Shown: one piece after another, positions 29,828 to 41,304 of the stretch
How the letters are laid out: each line of letters opens with the position of its first letter
Position numbering within the stretch: the stretch's first letter is position 1
Assembly: GCA_025618425.1 (NCBI GenBank)
Contig: CM046845.1
Span: forward strand, 4,133,577 to 4,197,576
Direction: 5' to 3'
DNA length: 64,000 nt
From: Heliocidaris tuberculata
Lineage: Eukaryota > Echinodermata > Echinoidea > Camarodonta > Echinometridae
The notes under the pieces: model-generated
The model's database searches: none
What the model was told of the DNA's origin: nothing
What the model saw: only the letters and a program-made list of their open reading frames with translations
Made by a program: the position numbers and the translations under genes

Positions 29828-30236
29828 CAGGGCCCCGTTACATAAAACTTGTTATCAATAACAGGTGCAGCAGATCTATGACAAATTTGTTCTCAGCCAA
29901 TCAAATTCAAAACAATAGCGTATAGCAACTTTCTTAACTTGTCATTCAAGTTTGAAGTTTGAAGTTTATTTGTTCCACATTAACATCAAAAACAATTCAG
30001 ATTTTACAAGCATATTTATTTGTCAATTTCAAAACATATGGGTAAAGAACTCAAATCAAGTGCAATGTACGGTAAATAGAAAGTTTCGAGAGATTTATGA
30101 ACGACTGGCCAAAAAGAAGATGAATGTAAAATATGGGGAGCCTACATGAAAAGCAATGCTTGTAAATGATTAGGTTCCCGTACAGAGTAAGCGATTTTGA
30201 TTAGGATGCAGAATTAAGTTTTATAAAACGGAACCC
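29828..30236. mobile_element. type A MITE in reverse orientation, split by an insertion
   Basis: The left part CAGGGCCCCGTTACATAAAA through CTCAGCCAATCAAATTCA matches the reverse complement of the element at 18761. The right end AAGTTTTATAAAACGGAACCC lies about 265 bases too far away. The gap is filled by the retrotransposon fragment at 29946-30213. Confidence 0.7.
29946..30213 (-). mobile_element. truncated LINE-like insertion inside a MITE
   Basis: On the minus strand the fragment ends GGAACAAATAAACTTCAAAC followed by another TTCAA unit, a typical non-LTR 3' tail. Its other portion (about 30120-30210, with GGGGAGCCTACATGAAAAGC) recurs at 40490-40600 (GGGGAGCTTAAAAAAGCATA). No protein remnant is seen. 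Confidence 0.55.
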
Positions 30237-33200
30237 AAGGCTTAGAGTGAAAGTTCTGCTTTTTATTTAAAGTAGCAGATTTGAGGTAGGATTTGATTAG
30301 AGCTAAATGAGTGACAAACATTTTTTCTATGGCTCTACATATTCATAGAGCCGTGACAGGAAGAAGTACAAGATTCAAATAAATGATGAACAAAATTTTA
30401 ATTCAATCGCAGTCCAAATGCAAGAAGGTAAAAGATTTGATGTTATCTTGACCATGATGGCATTTAGTTTGAGATAAAATATAATTGCTTTTTTCATATA
30501 GGGGGCCTATCAGACACTTAATAGCCGTTAAAGTTTATCATAATGAAATCGGAATGATAACAATTCCTTTTTTCCTCTTTTTACGAGCTGTGGGCGACTA
30601 TTGCAGCCTCCCCAACCCCCCCCCCCCTTTTTATTTTTTATTTTTTTTTTTTTTTTAACAGTAATAGTTCAAAGACTGAAGATAGCCGAATCAAACTATG
30701 CACCTGTTACTTGTTCAAGAATGATCCCTTTCTTACGTAAACACAGCATGGTATTCAATCACACTCTCCCAAAGTAAAAAAAAAAAAAGATTTGTAAGGT
30801 TAATGCTATGAAGGTTTGTTAAATCAGTTGTGTCTTTTAAAAAAGACGCCAGCCAGAAGAAAACTGGTAGACAAATGCAGTTCGACCGAAGTGCGCATGA
30901 CTGTAGGATATACGATTGCTCAGAGGAGACGGGAATTAGAGAACAGCCTAATACAAACATTTCCACGCACATGACCTTCGCAAAATGATCTCCGACGACG
31001 ATTTCAGTGATTATAGAGAAGCATTCTGGTTTCAATCTTAGTCCTCTTAATGTGACGTGTACACAGCCGACGATCGATGATCGCCATATTTGCTCCAAGT
31101 CAAGAATAGCGTAGTGTGTAACCACACCTTTGCTCTCGTTCAACGCAGAGAGCTAGAAAGAGAGAGAGGGAACCATTCTCCCTCGCTCTTTCTCTTCCCA
31201 TCAATGTGGGCCAGGAATAGCCTGCACGCACCACGCCACACACAACGCACACACACCACCACTCATTCTCTACATGCACCCGTACACAAATCCCACGTAG
31301 TAGGCAATCCATCATCGCTGCAGACTTTACTGCACACTGATAAGTGACTGCGGATAAAAATAGCACATCGGGATTTTTTCCCCTTGTGCGGTGTGTGTGC
31401 AAGCGTGTGTGTGTGTGTGTCTTCCTTGTGTTTGTGTATATATGTGGAGCAAGAAGTTCATTGCGAGTACAAACATGGGGGGAAGAAGCTTTTCCTCATC
31501 GCCAATTGCGGTAATGCATATGTCTTACGACATTATCTGTGATTAAAATGTGTAAGGGACTGTGTAATGCACATTGCATTCTTTGGAATCGTAGGTCGGA
31601 TTCATGAAAGGTAGAACTGTATGCTAACTTTACCCATCTTCGCAGGTGTCATCGGTGCCTTGTTTCATGTCATTATCTTATGACGATGTAAACATTGTGA
31701 CGACATAGTTAAGTTATCGTGACGTCAAGTGCTAGACATTCAGCTGTGTATTCTGCTTTTATTCTATGACGTCAATAATGTGTGGAAAGACCCAATATGT
31801 AGGTGCACGATCAATATCAATTCACTACCCTCTTTCTCTTGCAGGTTTTTTTTTTTTTTTTTTTTCATATGACCTTAAAATCTATACCCCCCACATTACA
31901 TTCCATTAGGTGTCCTAGCCGTTCATAGCGCGCACACAATTTGTTTGGGAGATGTTAATGGTAATCCTTTGCTATCTTTGCATGTAAATAAATAATAACT
32001 TAATTGTTATTATATTAATGGGGGAATCTTATGGGGTACTCAAATGGAGACTTTTTAAGTCGATTTTTTTTGCATGAAAACTTATTTTTGTTCATAAATG
32101 AAAGTAGGCATGTTCCTTTGTCCTTCTTTGTTGTCAATTTGTATTCAGTTTGCGTCGACCCTGACGCCCCCTACCCTTTAATAGAAAGAATATAGGTGCA
32201 TTTGGAAAAAAAATGTAATTCAAATTTTAAGGTCAATCTATGAAATTAACTTTTGAACACATAAATTTTAATTGATCCCAAATTTGTATACATAAAAATA
32301 TTGATTCGAATTGCTGTGTATTTACTCACACCCCTGTTCATATATTTGTTTCTCCACCATTCCCTTCGAGTGTTTCTTTTATATAATTTAAATATATACA
32401 TATACCTAACCAGGCAATATAATGGAGCATCCATTATCAATCCTTTTGACATGTTCATACTATTTAAAAATCTGTTTATCAGTTCATTTGTATATCTAAA
32501 GAAAAAAGGAAATAAAATCAAATGGAATAAATAACAGGATTGTTGTTGATTAGTGTTATATATAGTAATCAGTCAATTTTGACTATTTATCACCAACAAT
32601 TTTTTTTCGTTATTTTTCTTAACAGACTTTAATCATATAAAATAATGCAATTGACTCCTTTCTTTTTCTTTCTTTTTTTGTAGTTATTTTTAAAATAATT
32701 ATTATATGCTAGTGAATTTATATGCCTTATATCTTGGAAGAAAAGAAATTTTACAATTAAAGTTTAAAAAGTCAGCATTTAAAATCACCTGCAAAAGGCT
32801 GCAAGTGTTAAATTTGTTAACCGGAATGATAAATCTACACTACCTCGTTTCTTCTGTTAAAATTACACACGTTAGGAAATATTTAAACTTTATGTATAAA
32901 AGAGATTTGATATAATATGTAAAATATTGTGTTAGATTTTGTGTAATATCATACACGTCACTGTGTGAATCTATTTGTCCATAAGATATTAACACTAGGT
33001 GTAAACGTTTGGTAAAATACACGATATAGTTTTGAATATTAGGGTGCAGCTAAGTTTATGTAGTTTTTGTTTTTACGCGTAGGCATAATTGTACATAGAT
33101 AATGATACTAGAGAATGCCTATTGAGCGCATGACAAGTCCGGATAGTTCTTTACGTTATGAAAATATTTTAAATCAAAACAGAGAATATATAAAGGCAAG

Positions 33201-33970
33201 CATACAATATACGAACATATTTGTACAAAATCAAAAGAACCTTCATCGTCATAAAACTGAATTATAAAATGTACGTGTGTAAAGGCATTTGTGTGCATAT
33301 AAAGTGTTAGTACATTACCTTATGTTTGTGCGAGTTTGAAGTTCTGAGTCCTTCTCTTTACTTCGAAGTTTCGTCACCTTAAAATGCTTTGAGTTCGTGA
33401 CCTTTTCGTTGATCAGATCAGCGCGTTTTTTAGTCGACAGTAAATGGAATGCATTAATCTCGTGGAGGGCTTGGCGGGAAGCCGACCGTCCGGCATCGTA
33501 CTGGGTCAACAGCCGCCATTTATATCTTTCCTGAAGCGAACGTTTAGAGAAAGATAAGAGAAACGGGGTAAACCCAATTGACTCAAGACGGGGTTAGGCT
33601 GCCTAAAATGCCTGAGAGTTAAGGGGATAAATTTTAGTTTTGCTTTATATTAGATATATATGTTGACCATTGGTTCATGATTACAGAGAACATGGCTATG
33701 TGATAGAAAATATTATTATACAGTATTGATAACACATAGAAAATCATTTTGTTACGAAAATAAGAAGAATTATGAAAATATCAGTTCCAGAAGTGTTGAA
33801 ATCAGGAATGGGGGTTATAAAAATATGTTACATCATTAACATAAAATGTATAATCCATCCTGATCAGCTGTCAACAAGATTTTAAGGGGGCAACAAATAA
33901 CGATTGAAGGTTTAATTCATTAAAATGTGGGCACTTGTGGATTTATAATTCATTTGTTTTGTGTTTGCAG

Positions 33971-34131
33971 GAAGACGCGAAGCTGGTATATGACACAGTG
34001 AGTAAGCTACAGGATTCAGCACCCTACACCCCCTCACTCACAGCAGCACTCCAAAGACTCTGGATAGACAGTGGCCTCCAAGAGATCTTCAACAGAGCCA
34101 GGGAGTACCAACTTAATGATTCAGCCAAATA
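33971..34131 (+). CDS. GNAO1: G-alpha-o exon 4 (residues 102-155): helical domain
   Basis: The 161-base exon encodes [20 protein letters not shown] and then the conserved RLW-DSG and [10 protein letters not shown] segments, so it completes most of the helical domain that closes over the nucleotide. Residues about 106-128 are diverged from the alpha-o sequences I know, while 130-154 are almost canonical. The acceptor is TTTGTGTTTGCAG and the donor GTGAGT at 34132, which splits the codon of Tyr155. The TAG triplet seen across the exon end is not in the spliced message. Confidence 0.96.
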
Positions 34132-37100
34132 GTGAGTCAGTCGGGTTTTATACCTCCTGTAGTGTATATCCATGTAGTCTTAAGGCCAGTAATAATAGGT
34201 CTCATATATATAGGTCTGATGATACTTAACCCTTGAACTAACCCTAGAGCCAGAACTGCGTTCATTTTGAATAGAAATGTGTGAGTTAACCCCCCCCCCC
34301 CCCCCCCCGGTCTTGACATTTCATACATGTATTTGTTTTACAAGCTTTTTCAGGCTGCCTGCTCTATGACCTCTTTCATTGATAGTGGCACTGTGAGACA
34401 ATGAATCCCGAAATGGCTTTCTGTACTACTAATTTTTCATGTCGGAACTTATTTCCCAATTTTTCTGAGTGTCCCTTGCTATTTTATGACAATGTGAGGT
34501 ATATGACCAGAGTGATTATTTGCTTTATAACTCGTAGGGAATGCCTTCTGCCCATGGGGGTTGTCCAAGGCAATGAGTAAAGTAGATGTGTCACACGACT
34601 ATTGTGGAATAGGTGCGAAAATTAGCCGTTGCACTAAGTGACCCGACATTTGCTTCGGCGACACTTTCTCTGCCGTTAACGATAAAGGATTATGTTTAAA
34701 ATTGCAACTGGATTTTAGCTTTGGGTTAGGGTTAGGATTATGGGTGCAGGGCTAAAGTTATAGGAATTAAGTTCCCGTGGGAACTTGACCGTAGAGCAGT
34801 TGTCGCTGTAGAAGGTGTCGTATAGAACCGTGTCACTACCATAATTCCAAGACGTTATTTATCACCATTCCGAACCCTCAAAATGGAAGCATATCTAGCA
34901 TTTGTAATTGGTTATATGAAAGTCTTATCAGTGAAGTGAATATACATGTATTAATACGATACTTCGACAATGAAAGCTTCTAATGAAACGGAGATAACGC
35001 ACGTGCCCTTTTTGAGCCACATGTAAATCCAATTCAATTTTAATAGTTTTACTTGATTATAGTCTTACCTTGTAAAACTCTATTTTCAACAGTAAATCAG
35101 ACAAGGGGTATCACAAAGTAAACCACTTTTAGGATTAATGCTATAAAGTGTAGAGTAAGAATTAAATTTGAATCAGAATAAGCCGAATAGATTTGACATC
35201 ACTGAGCCAGAGTTGAGATGATTTATAGCTGAAATATATTGTTTGATCATTCTAAAAAGCTATAGATATATTTGCTGTTTTTTTTAGTCCTAAAGAAACT
35301 CATAATATTTTACTTGTACAATGTGACATTTTTGTTTTAATTCATTTATATATATCATTCCATTTCCAGGAATACATATACCGAATGCAAATTTCAACAA
35401 TACCATGACATGTAGTTTCAACAATACCATGACATGTAGTTTCAAAAGCATCTGGTACAGGATAATATTCATTTGATCATACTGAATAAACATTCAAATG
35501 TTTCAAAATTGTACAGATTTCCACAAACATGTACATCTTTTACAATTTCTTAAAAAGTACATATGAAAATTAAGAACAGGAACATAAAAAATATATGAAC
35601 TGAAAAATAGATATAACAGAACATCGTTCAGTGGACTTGGTTACGGTTTACACTGATAAAGCAATAATTGGTATAATGTAGACATTATTATAGTAAAGGA
35701 AAACATAAATGGAGGAGTCTATTAAGTAAGCATGCATGGCTTGTATTTCATCATAGACCCCTGTTTGAAAAAAAAAATAGTTACAGTTCATAAATCAAAA
35801 GAAAAAAGAAGGAAACGTGCTAATTAATTTGAGCAATGGCATACATTAAAAATGACAATATTTGAAAATATACCATTCCCACGATAATATGAAACCTTTC
35901 AAATATGTGGAAATCTACTTTGATTAAAATTTTTAAAGCAAAACCTGTTGTTCTACCTTGTAATATAAAGTTATTATTTTAGTATTACAGTTGAAAATCA
36001 GTTCATAAAAAAATATCTATCAGGGAATAGACAGTGAAAGAAGAAAAACATGCCTGATATTCATATGAAACTGAGTAAGGTAACTAGTTCAAATTCAGTG
36101 AAACGGGTTAATAGGATACGACACTACACATAGGAGTGTGAGTGTGGCGCACATTATACACACTATCTCCATACATGTAGGCCTAATGGCGCGCTTTTTG
36201 CACATTATAAGCATGGCGACTGAAAGCATGGACGTTGAAAGCGCAGTGGAAATCACGTAGTATGTATGCTTTGAATAATGCGGCAAGTCGAAATACAACC
36301 CCGACTTGACCCGTTGGTCACAACTCCGGTTCCCCGTTCATTTGGTGACTCATGCATAGCCATGAATGCCCTACTCTCCAATACAGACGAACAGACGGAC
36401 ATTACTAGTTAAACAGTATTATTTCCGAGAGCTCTTCAAGTCAATGTACATGATCTCAGTATAAGCCGCAGTACGTTAGATTACAAAATGTAGGCCGCAT
36501 CATCTGTGTCTGCAGTCGTATAAACATTATTCCAACTACATAAGCAAAAATATGACTGATTCCTGTGCATCGATAGAATGGTTGAAAAAGTTCATCCGGA
36601 CGGTATAAATCTTTAGGAATTAGTAATGTGACATATCAAAAAAAAAAAAAAAATCCCTTTTGGATTTGTCATAGATGTAATTCCCAAAGATGAATTGATT
36701 TTTCAACATTACTTTAAAATAGGTAGCAATTAGATTTTCTAATGCTTGAATTTTATGGTAGCAGTCCGTCAGTAGTGTTTCTTATGTAGCATGTATGTCA
36801 GCCTAAGTGCTACAGAGTGAAGAAAGCAGTCCTGTCATAACATCAGCGTACATTTTAAAAAGGTATCACTGCATGTCAAAATGAAATGAAGGAAAAATAT
36901 TATCTGTATTTATTTTTCCCTGGCTGTTATGAGGAAAAATCTGTCGCAAAGATGTTATGACATAACAAAAATTTTTAAACCTAAAGACATAGATAGTGTG
37001 TGGGGGACTTTAAGAAATTTTGGGGTGTGAGTTTTACCACGAAAAATGAAAATATAGGATGAGTACTAGTTATCCTTTTACAAATGTGGAAAATGAATTA

Positions 37101-39604
37101 GAAATCAAAATTGATTATAAATTATCAAAACCAAATTTCATGCTGATACTAATCGCTTTCATGAGTTTACTTCATGATAGAGTGAGATGATGTACAAAAT
37201 CACTTTGAAGGTCACGCTATTTACAGAAAGGTTATTCGCGATGATTCATTTATGGAAATTAGCCAAAAGTCTTCTTAAACAGCATTGCGGTTTGTCTAGG
37301 ACAGACAAAGAAGTCTAGAAACATTAGTTTACTTGATTTATCTGTCATTTATAAATCATAACTATTAATCTTTCCCCAAAAGTTCTCAAGAAGTGTATGT
37401 GACAAATGTATTGGATATCGGTGTTGTAGGTCCTCTCTCGTCGGTTTAATTGGGAATGTTTTGGGGTGAGAAAGAAATTAGGATTGCAATTTTAATTATG
37501 GTAAAGAGCATGAATGTATTGACTAATGTATAATAACTGATGACAAATTACATTATTGAATACGAGTAAACTTCGAATTTTACCACTGAAAAATACCCAA
37601 TTCATTTATTGGAGTTTAAAAGGTTTAAATTCTCCAAAGTCATCTTGTAAACATGGTGTAATTGAATACAACAAGCATGACATCAAAAGGTTACAAGCCA
37701 AAATGCATTAGACATAATGCAAATGATGTGCGTTCCAGAGGGAAGCGTCTTCGGTCCAATCTTGTTTATAAAAGCTATGTCAATAGGTGTAAGGTCCATT
37801 GATTTGATGCTGACAAGAACATTATGACTGTACAGGTGTACATGTTTTAAGATTGGAATCCATATCGATTTAAGAACAGATAAATGAAGAACTGTTATCA
37901 TAACTAACATTATTTTAGGTCCAAATTCATTTGATCATGATGGCCATGATGGCGTACAAACTTTAAATATAAAGTAGTGTCTGAATATTTGGAATATTGT
38001 CAGGTGTATACTGCAAAATAAAATCCCCAAATCATCCTTGTTTTTAGACATGAAACTATATTTAACATGGCATGACAGTAATCTTCCTGCTAATAATTTT
38101 TTTTTTTGGCTGTACTTCTTCTTCTGAAACTGCTATACTCTTTTTTTTTTATAGTACGAAATTTGATATGGGAACCAACAACGTATAATGGCTTCCTGTG
38201 TGATCATTTTAATCACTTCCTTCAGTGTACGAGAAACATACCTAAATGTTTATTATATCTGAAAGTAGATTTAATCAATTCTCTTTCAGAACAGGCATGT
38301 CCATTATAACCATAGACTGTCCATATCATTTATGAATTCTCATCAAGCGAAAGTTTCGATCATGATTTAGGAATGTGTTTGACACCTTCTGCTGGCCATG
38401 CGTTTGGAGGTGGAGATTACCCATCCTTCATAAACCGTATTACCACACTACCCTCCTCTATAAAACCATAAACGTCGCCTTCGATCAGATTTCTCGTTTT
38501 CAATCAACTTTTCCCTTCTCGTTGCCGTCACCTGCCGGCCAAAAACGCGGCAAAACAGAGCTGAACTCGCTGAATGGCGATAATCTTTCCTTATGACGTC
38601 ATCCAACTCTCGATGACGTCAATCTTAAGCAGCTTAAAAGTATAAGGCTTCACATGGTATGGTGAAAAATGTGTGCATAATGGAAGTAGGCCTATACACT
38701 AACTGCAGCGACTATCTTTAATTGAAGATAATGTGAAAGGTTTGATAGAATGTGATATTGTACACCCTGTCTGGTAAAATCCTATATACCTTAGAATATT
38801 TTGAATATTTCAAACAGCTTTTTAAAGAAAAGTTTCAATATCAAGGCGATTTCCTACCAAAGCTTTGTTACACGTGACCTCATCTTCCCCGTTAATAAGT
38901 GAAATGTAATCTTCATCGGAGCCATGCAGGGCCCTATTTCATAAAACTTGTCATCAATGACAAGTTGCAATAACTCTTATAAGAAGCTACTGAAATCCTT
39001 GCATCTAATTGGCTGAGAGCAAATTTGTCGGTAAGAATCACCGACAAGACACTTGATGAAACGCCCCCCCCCCCCCCCCGATGTCGTCTCATTTAATCTT
39101 TTTGCCCCACATATCTGGAGAATATGGAGGGGGAACAGAAATTAGTAGTTAAGACGGACACAGCAAATGTGAAACGAATTCCTGAAAGCAGTGTGTTCCT
39201 GATCATATCGCCACTTTTGTATTTAAATTAATGGTATCCTAAACTATGTTCGCGAATATTTCCGTTGATTACGCCAACAAAAGCTTACTTGTTATAATAT
39301 TAATTTGTGTATACCTTACTTATTTCATATTCTGGTAATGTACTTGATATTTGTCAATGTATTCTCAGGTTCCCTTTTAGTTTTACATCGTGTTAGCGAT
39401 TAAACATCGGTCACACCGTCACATCAGTCGGTTTTTGGTCGGTCTTGTGGTGTCACTGCATGGTTCATGTTTAGTAGAGTAGCAATTATCTTCGAATGTG
39501 TCTGATGGCCGTCCGCCTGTTCCAGGGACCTATACACGTTTACATAGCTTACCAGCTTCTTATGCAGCCATTACATTTAAACCTTGTTTCTCCTTTTCTT
39601 TCAG
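34132..39604 (+). other. intron 4 of the G-alpha-o gene
   Basis: The intron is 5.5 kb, phase 2. It holds a 19-base poly-C run at 34290-34308, a two-copy 24-base tandem repeat near 35377-35440, twin CRE palindromes at 38594 and 38614, and a hybrid MITE at 38927-39079. 35500-38500 shows no recognisable element. Confidence 0.88.
38927..39079. mobile_element. hybrid MITE: type A left end, type B right end
   Basis: The left end CAGGGCCCTATTTCATAAAA and the interior GGCTGAGAGCAAATTTGTCG belong to the type A family. The right end ACACTTGATGAAACGCCCC is that of type B, and its C-rich terminus has expanded to 16 C. The result is an element whose two ends do not match each other. Confidence 0.7.
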
Positions 39605-39733
39605 TTTTCTAGATAATCTCGATAGAATTGGGTCACCTGACTACCTTCCTAATGAGCAAGATATCCTGAGAACCCGAGTCAAAACAACAGGAATCGTAGA
39701 AACACACTTCACTTTCAAAAATCTTCACTTCAG
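39605..39733 (+). CDS. GNAO1: G-alpha-o exon 5 (residues 155-198): switch I
   Basis: This 129-base exon encodes [20 protein letters not shown] followed by [13 protein letters not shown] and the strand ending NLHFR. Arg179 (the catalytic arginine, which cholera toxin modifies in Gs) and Thr182 (magnesium ligand) lie in switch I. The exon is canonical in length and phase. The acceptor is CTTTTCTTTCAG and the donor GTTAGA at 39734, slightly off consensus at +3. Confidence 0.97.
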
Positions 39734-40312
39734 GTTAGAAATCAATCGTTTTCTTTTCTGTACTTGCTGTATTGATCGAAAGAAAAGTCATGTAGTATGG
39801 GCTTGTGAAAGCTACCGATAATTCAAAATTCAAATTCAATACTCTGTATGGTGTTTGAGGGTTGTTGTTGTTTTTTTTAATGTACATTTGGATCGAAGTT
39901 CCACGGACAACCCAAGCAAAAATATTACCTGAAATTAGAGGGAAAAAAACAGTCTACCCTCAAAATCACAAGCTATCTAAAATCAGCGCACTCATCCTGA
40001 TCCAACTCCCAATATATTTACGCTAATTCCCCGTTATATTTCATACAACTTACTTAACTCGTATCGAAGTAATATTTCTGCTACACTGAATAACATGCTA
40101 AGAATTTTCTGCCTAGAATATTGTGTATAATGTGTAACCATACATTTCTTTGTTGCCTTGTACATATATCTGTTTTGTAACCGAGTGAAGCAGACATTGT
40201 TTTATGTGGATTAAACATCGTATTACAAACTTATGTAATACTAGGTAACATATGAAATGGAGATATATTATAATAATATCATTATTATATTTAATTGTCA
40301 CGTGCCATGTAG
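39734..40312 (+). other. intron 5 of the G-alpha-o gene
   Basis: At 579 bases this is the shortest intron. It is phase 2 and no element is recognised in it. Confidence 0.9.
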
Positions 40313-40442
40313 GTTATTTGACGTAGGAGGTCAAAGGTCAGAAAGGAAAAAGTGGATACACTGTTTTGAAGACGTGACAGCAATCATATTCTGTGTCGCC
40401 CTCAGTGGTTACGATCAGAGACTGCTAGAAGACGATGTTACG
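40313..40442 (+). CDS. GNAO1: G-alpha-o exon 6 (residues 198-241): switch II
   Basis: The 130-base exon carries the G3 box [20 protein letters not shown], with the catalytic Gln205, then [13 protein letters not shown]. Switch II is the main G-beta and effector contact. The tail RLLEDDVT (residues 234-241) is less like the usual VLHEDETT of alpha-o. The acceptor is TGCCATGTAG, with an unusually poor pyrimidine tract. The donor is GTACGT at 40443, phase 0. The intron before it is only 579 bases. Confidence 0.97.
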
Positions 40443-40489
40443 GTACGTATTACTAATCTTGCTTTTCTCGCCATTTCTTATAATTATTA

Positions 40490-40600
40490 GAAGAGAATGT
40501 AAAATTTGGGGAGCTTAAAAAAGCATAGCTTGTAAATTATTACGCTCCCGTATAGAGTAACATTATAAGTAATTCTGATTAGAATGCAATCAAAAGCTAA
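40490..40600. repeat. dispersed repeat shared with intron 3
   Basis: The block AATGTAAAATTTGGGGAGCT and the following CTTGTAAATTATTACGCTCCCG correspond, in order and orientation, to 30123-30183. It is probably a second fragment of the same retroelement family. Confidence 0.6.
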
Positions 40601-41112
40601 ACGGAATATAACTCATTTATATAAGTATCAGAGTCACTAAACGTTCAACATGTACAAGGAGAGCAAAGCTCAGAATGTGGAGTAAAGAAACGAAAAAGAC
40701 GAAAGAGAAGAAGAAAAAAGAAAAGGAAGAAGAAGAAGGAGAAAGAAGGAGAAGAAAAATTGTAAAGGCAGGACAGTGTAAGATGAACAAAGTCTATGTG
40801 ACCACCTGTACGATCCAGAATAACATGAATACTGATACATACATCTACTTACTTAAAAGGTTATACCTTATAGCTTCCGTTTAAAAGAATTGTTGGAGGG
40901 GCTGTCAACCAGTTCGATATTCAGGCTGTTTCAGAATTTGGGTCCATTAAATTTTATTGTTTTATTTGCAAAAACGATGCGAATTCCGGGGAGGTGGAAA
41001 TTGTTGTTTGTCTAGTTGGATAAGAATGTTCATCATTGTTGCGTTGAAATATAGGGACGAAAGCATCTGGTAAATTACCTTTCGAGAGTTCGTGCATAAA
41101 TATTCCTACATT

Positions 41113-41304
41113 CTATAAGTACAAGTCAGATATCTTAAGAATATTACAATTATAGATAAGCTCATTTTTATGTGCACGAAATCCAAAATTATTTGCTATT
41201 CTTACCACCCGTTTTTGTTGATTTTGTCCATTTGGGTTGTTTCCCCATGCAAGTGTACAATCATTAAGATAAGGCAAGATCAAGTCAAAATAGAGTATAA
41301 GCAT
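41113..41304 (-). pseudogene. reverse transcriptase C-terminal relic (non-LTR retrotransposon)
   Basis: The 63-codon minus-strand frame includes ILYFDLILPYLNDCTLAWGN, QQKRVVRIA and LKISDLY. The pattern S/YFDLI-PYL-YC--WG followed by LQ-RAIRII and LNILKLxDIY is characteristic of the region after the catalytic domain in CR1/jockey/RTE-type LINE reverse transcriptases. The frame meets a stop upstream and lacks the catalytic domain, so it is a dead, 5'-truncated fragment inside intron 6, antisense to the host gene. Confidence 0.75.

Larger units (their letters stand above)
29086..33970 (+). other. intron 3 of the G-alpha-o gene
   Basis: The intron is 4.9 kb, phase 0. It contains a TA tract (29738-29768), a MITE broken by a LINE-like insertion (29828-30236), a C/T-run pair near 30618-30658, and a GC-richer, GA/CA-rich segment at 31080-31440 that looks unlike its surroundings. 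31850-33300 and 33520-33960 show nothing recognisable. Confidence 0.88.

Noticed and set aside
30733..31402. Minus-strand frames of 136 and 100 codons in intron 3
   Set aside because: No domain or signature recognised, with low-complexity segments. They overlap the candidate internal promoter on the other strand.
33315..33509. 64-codon minus-strand frame with a normal-looking composition
   Set aside because: Its composition is protein-like but no family was recognised, and it lies antisense in an intron with no clear splice partners.
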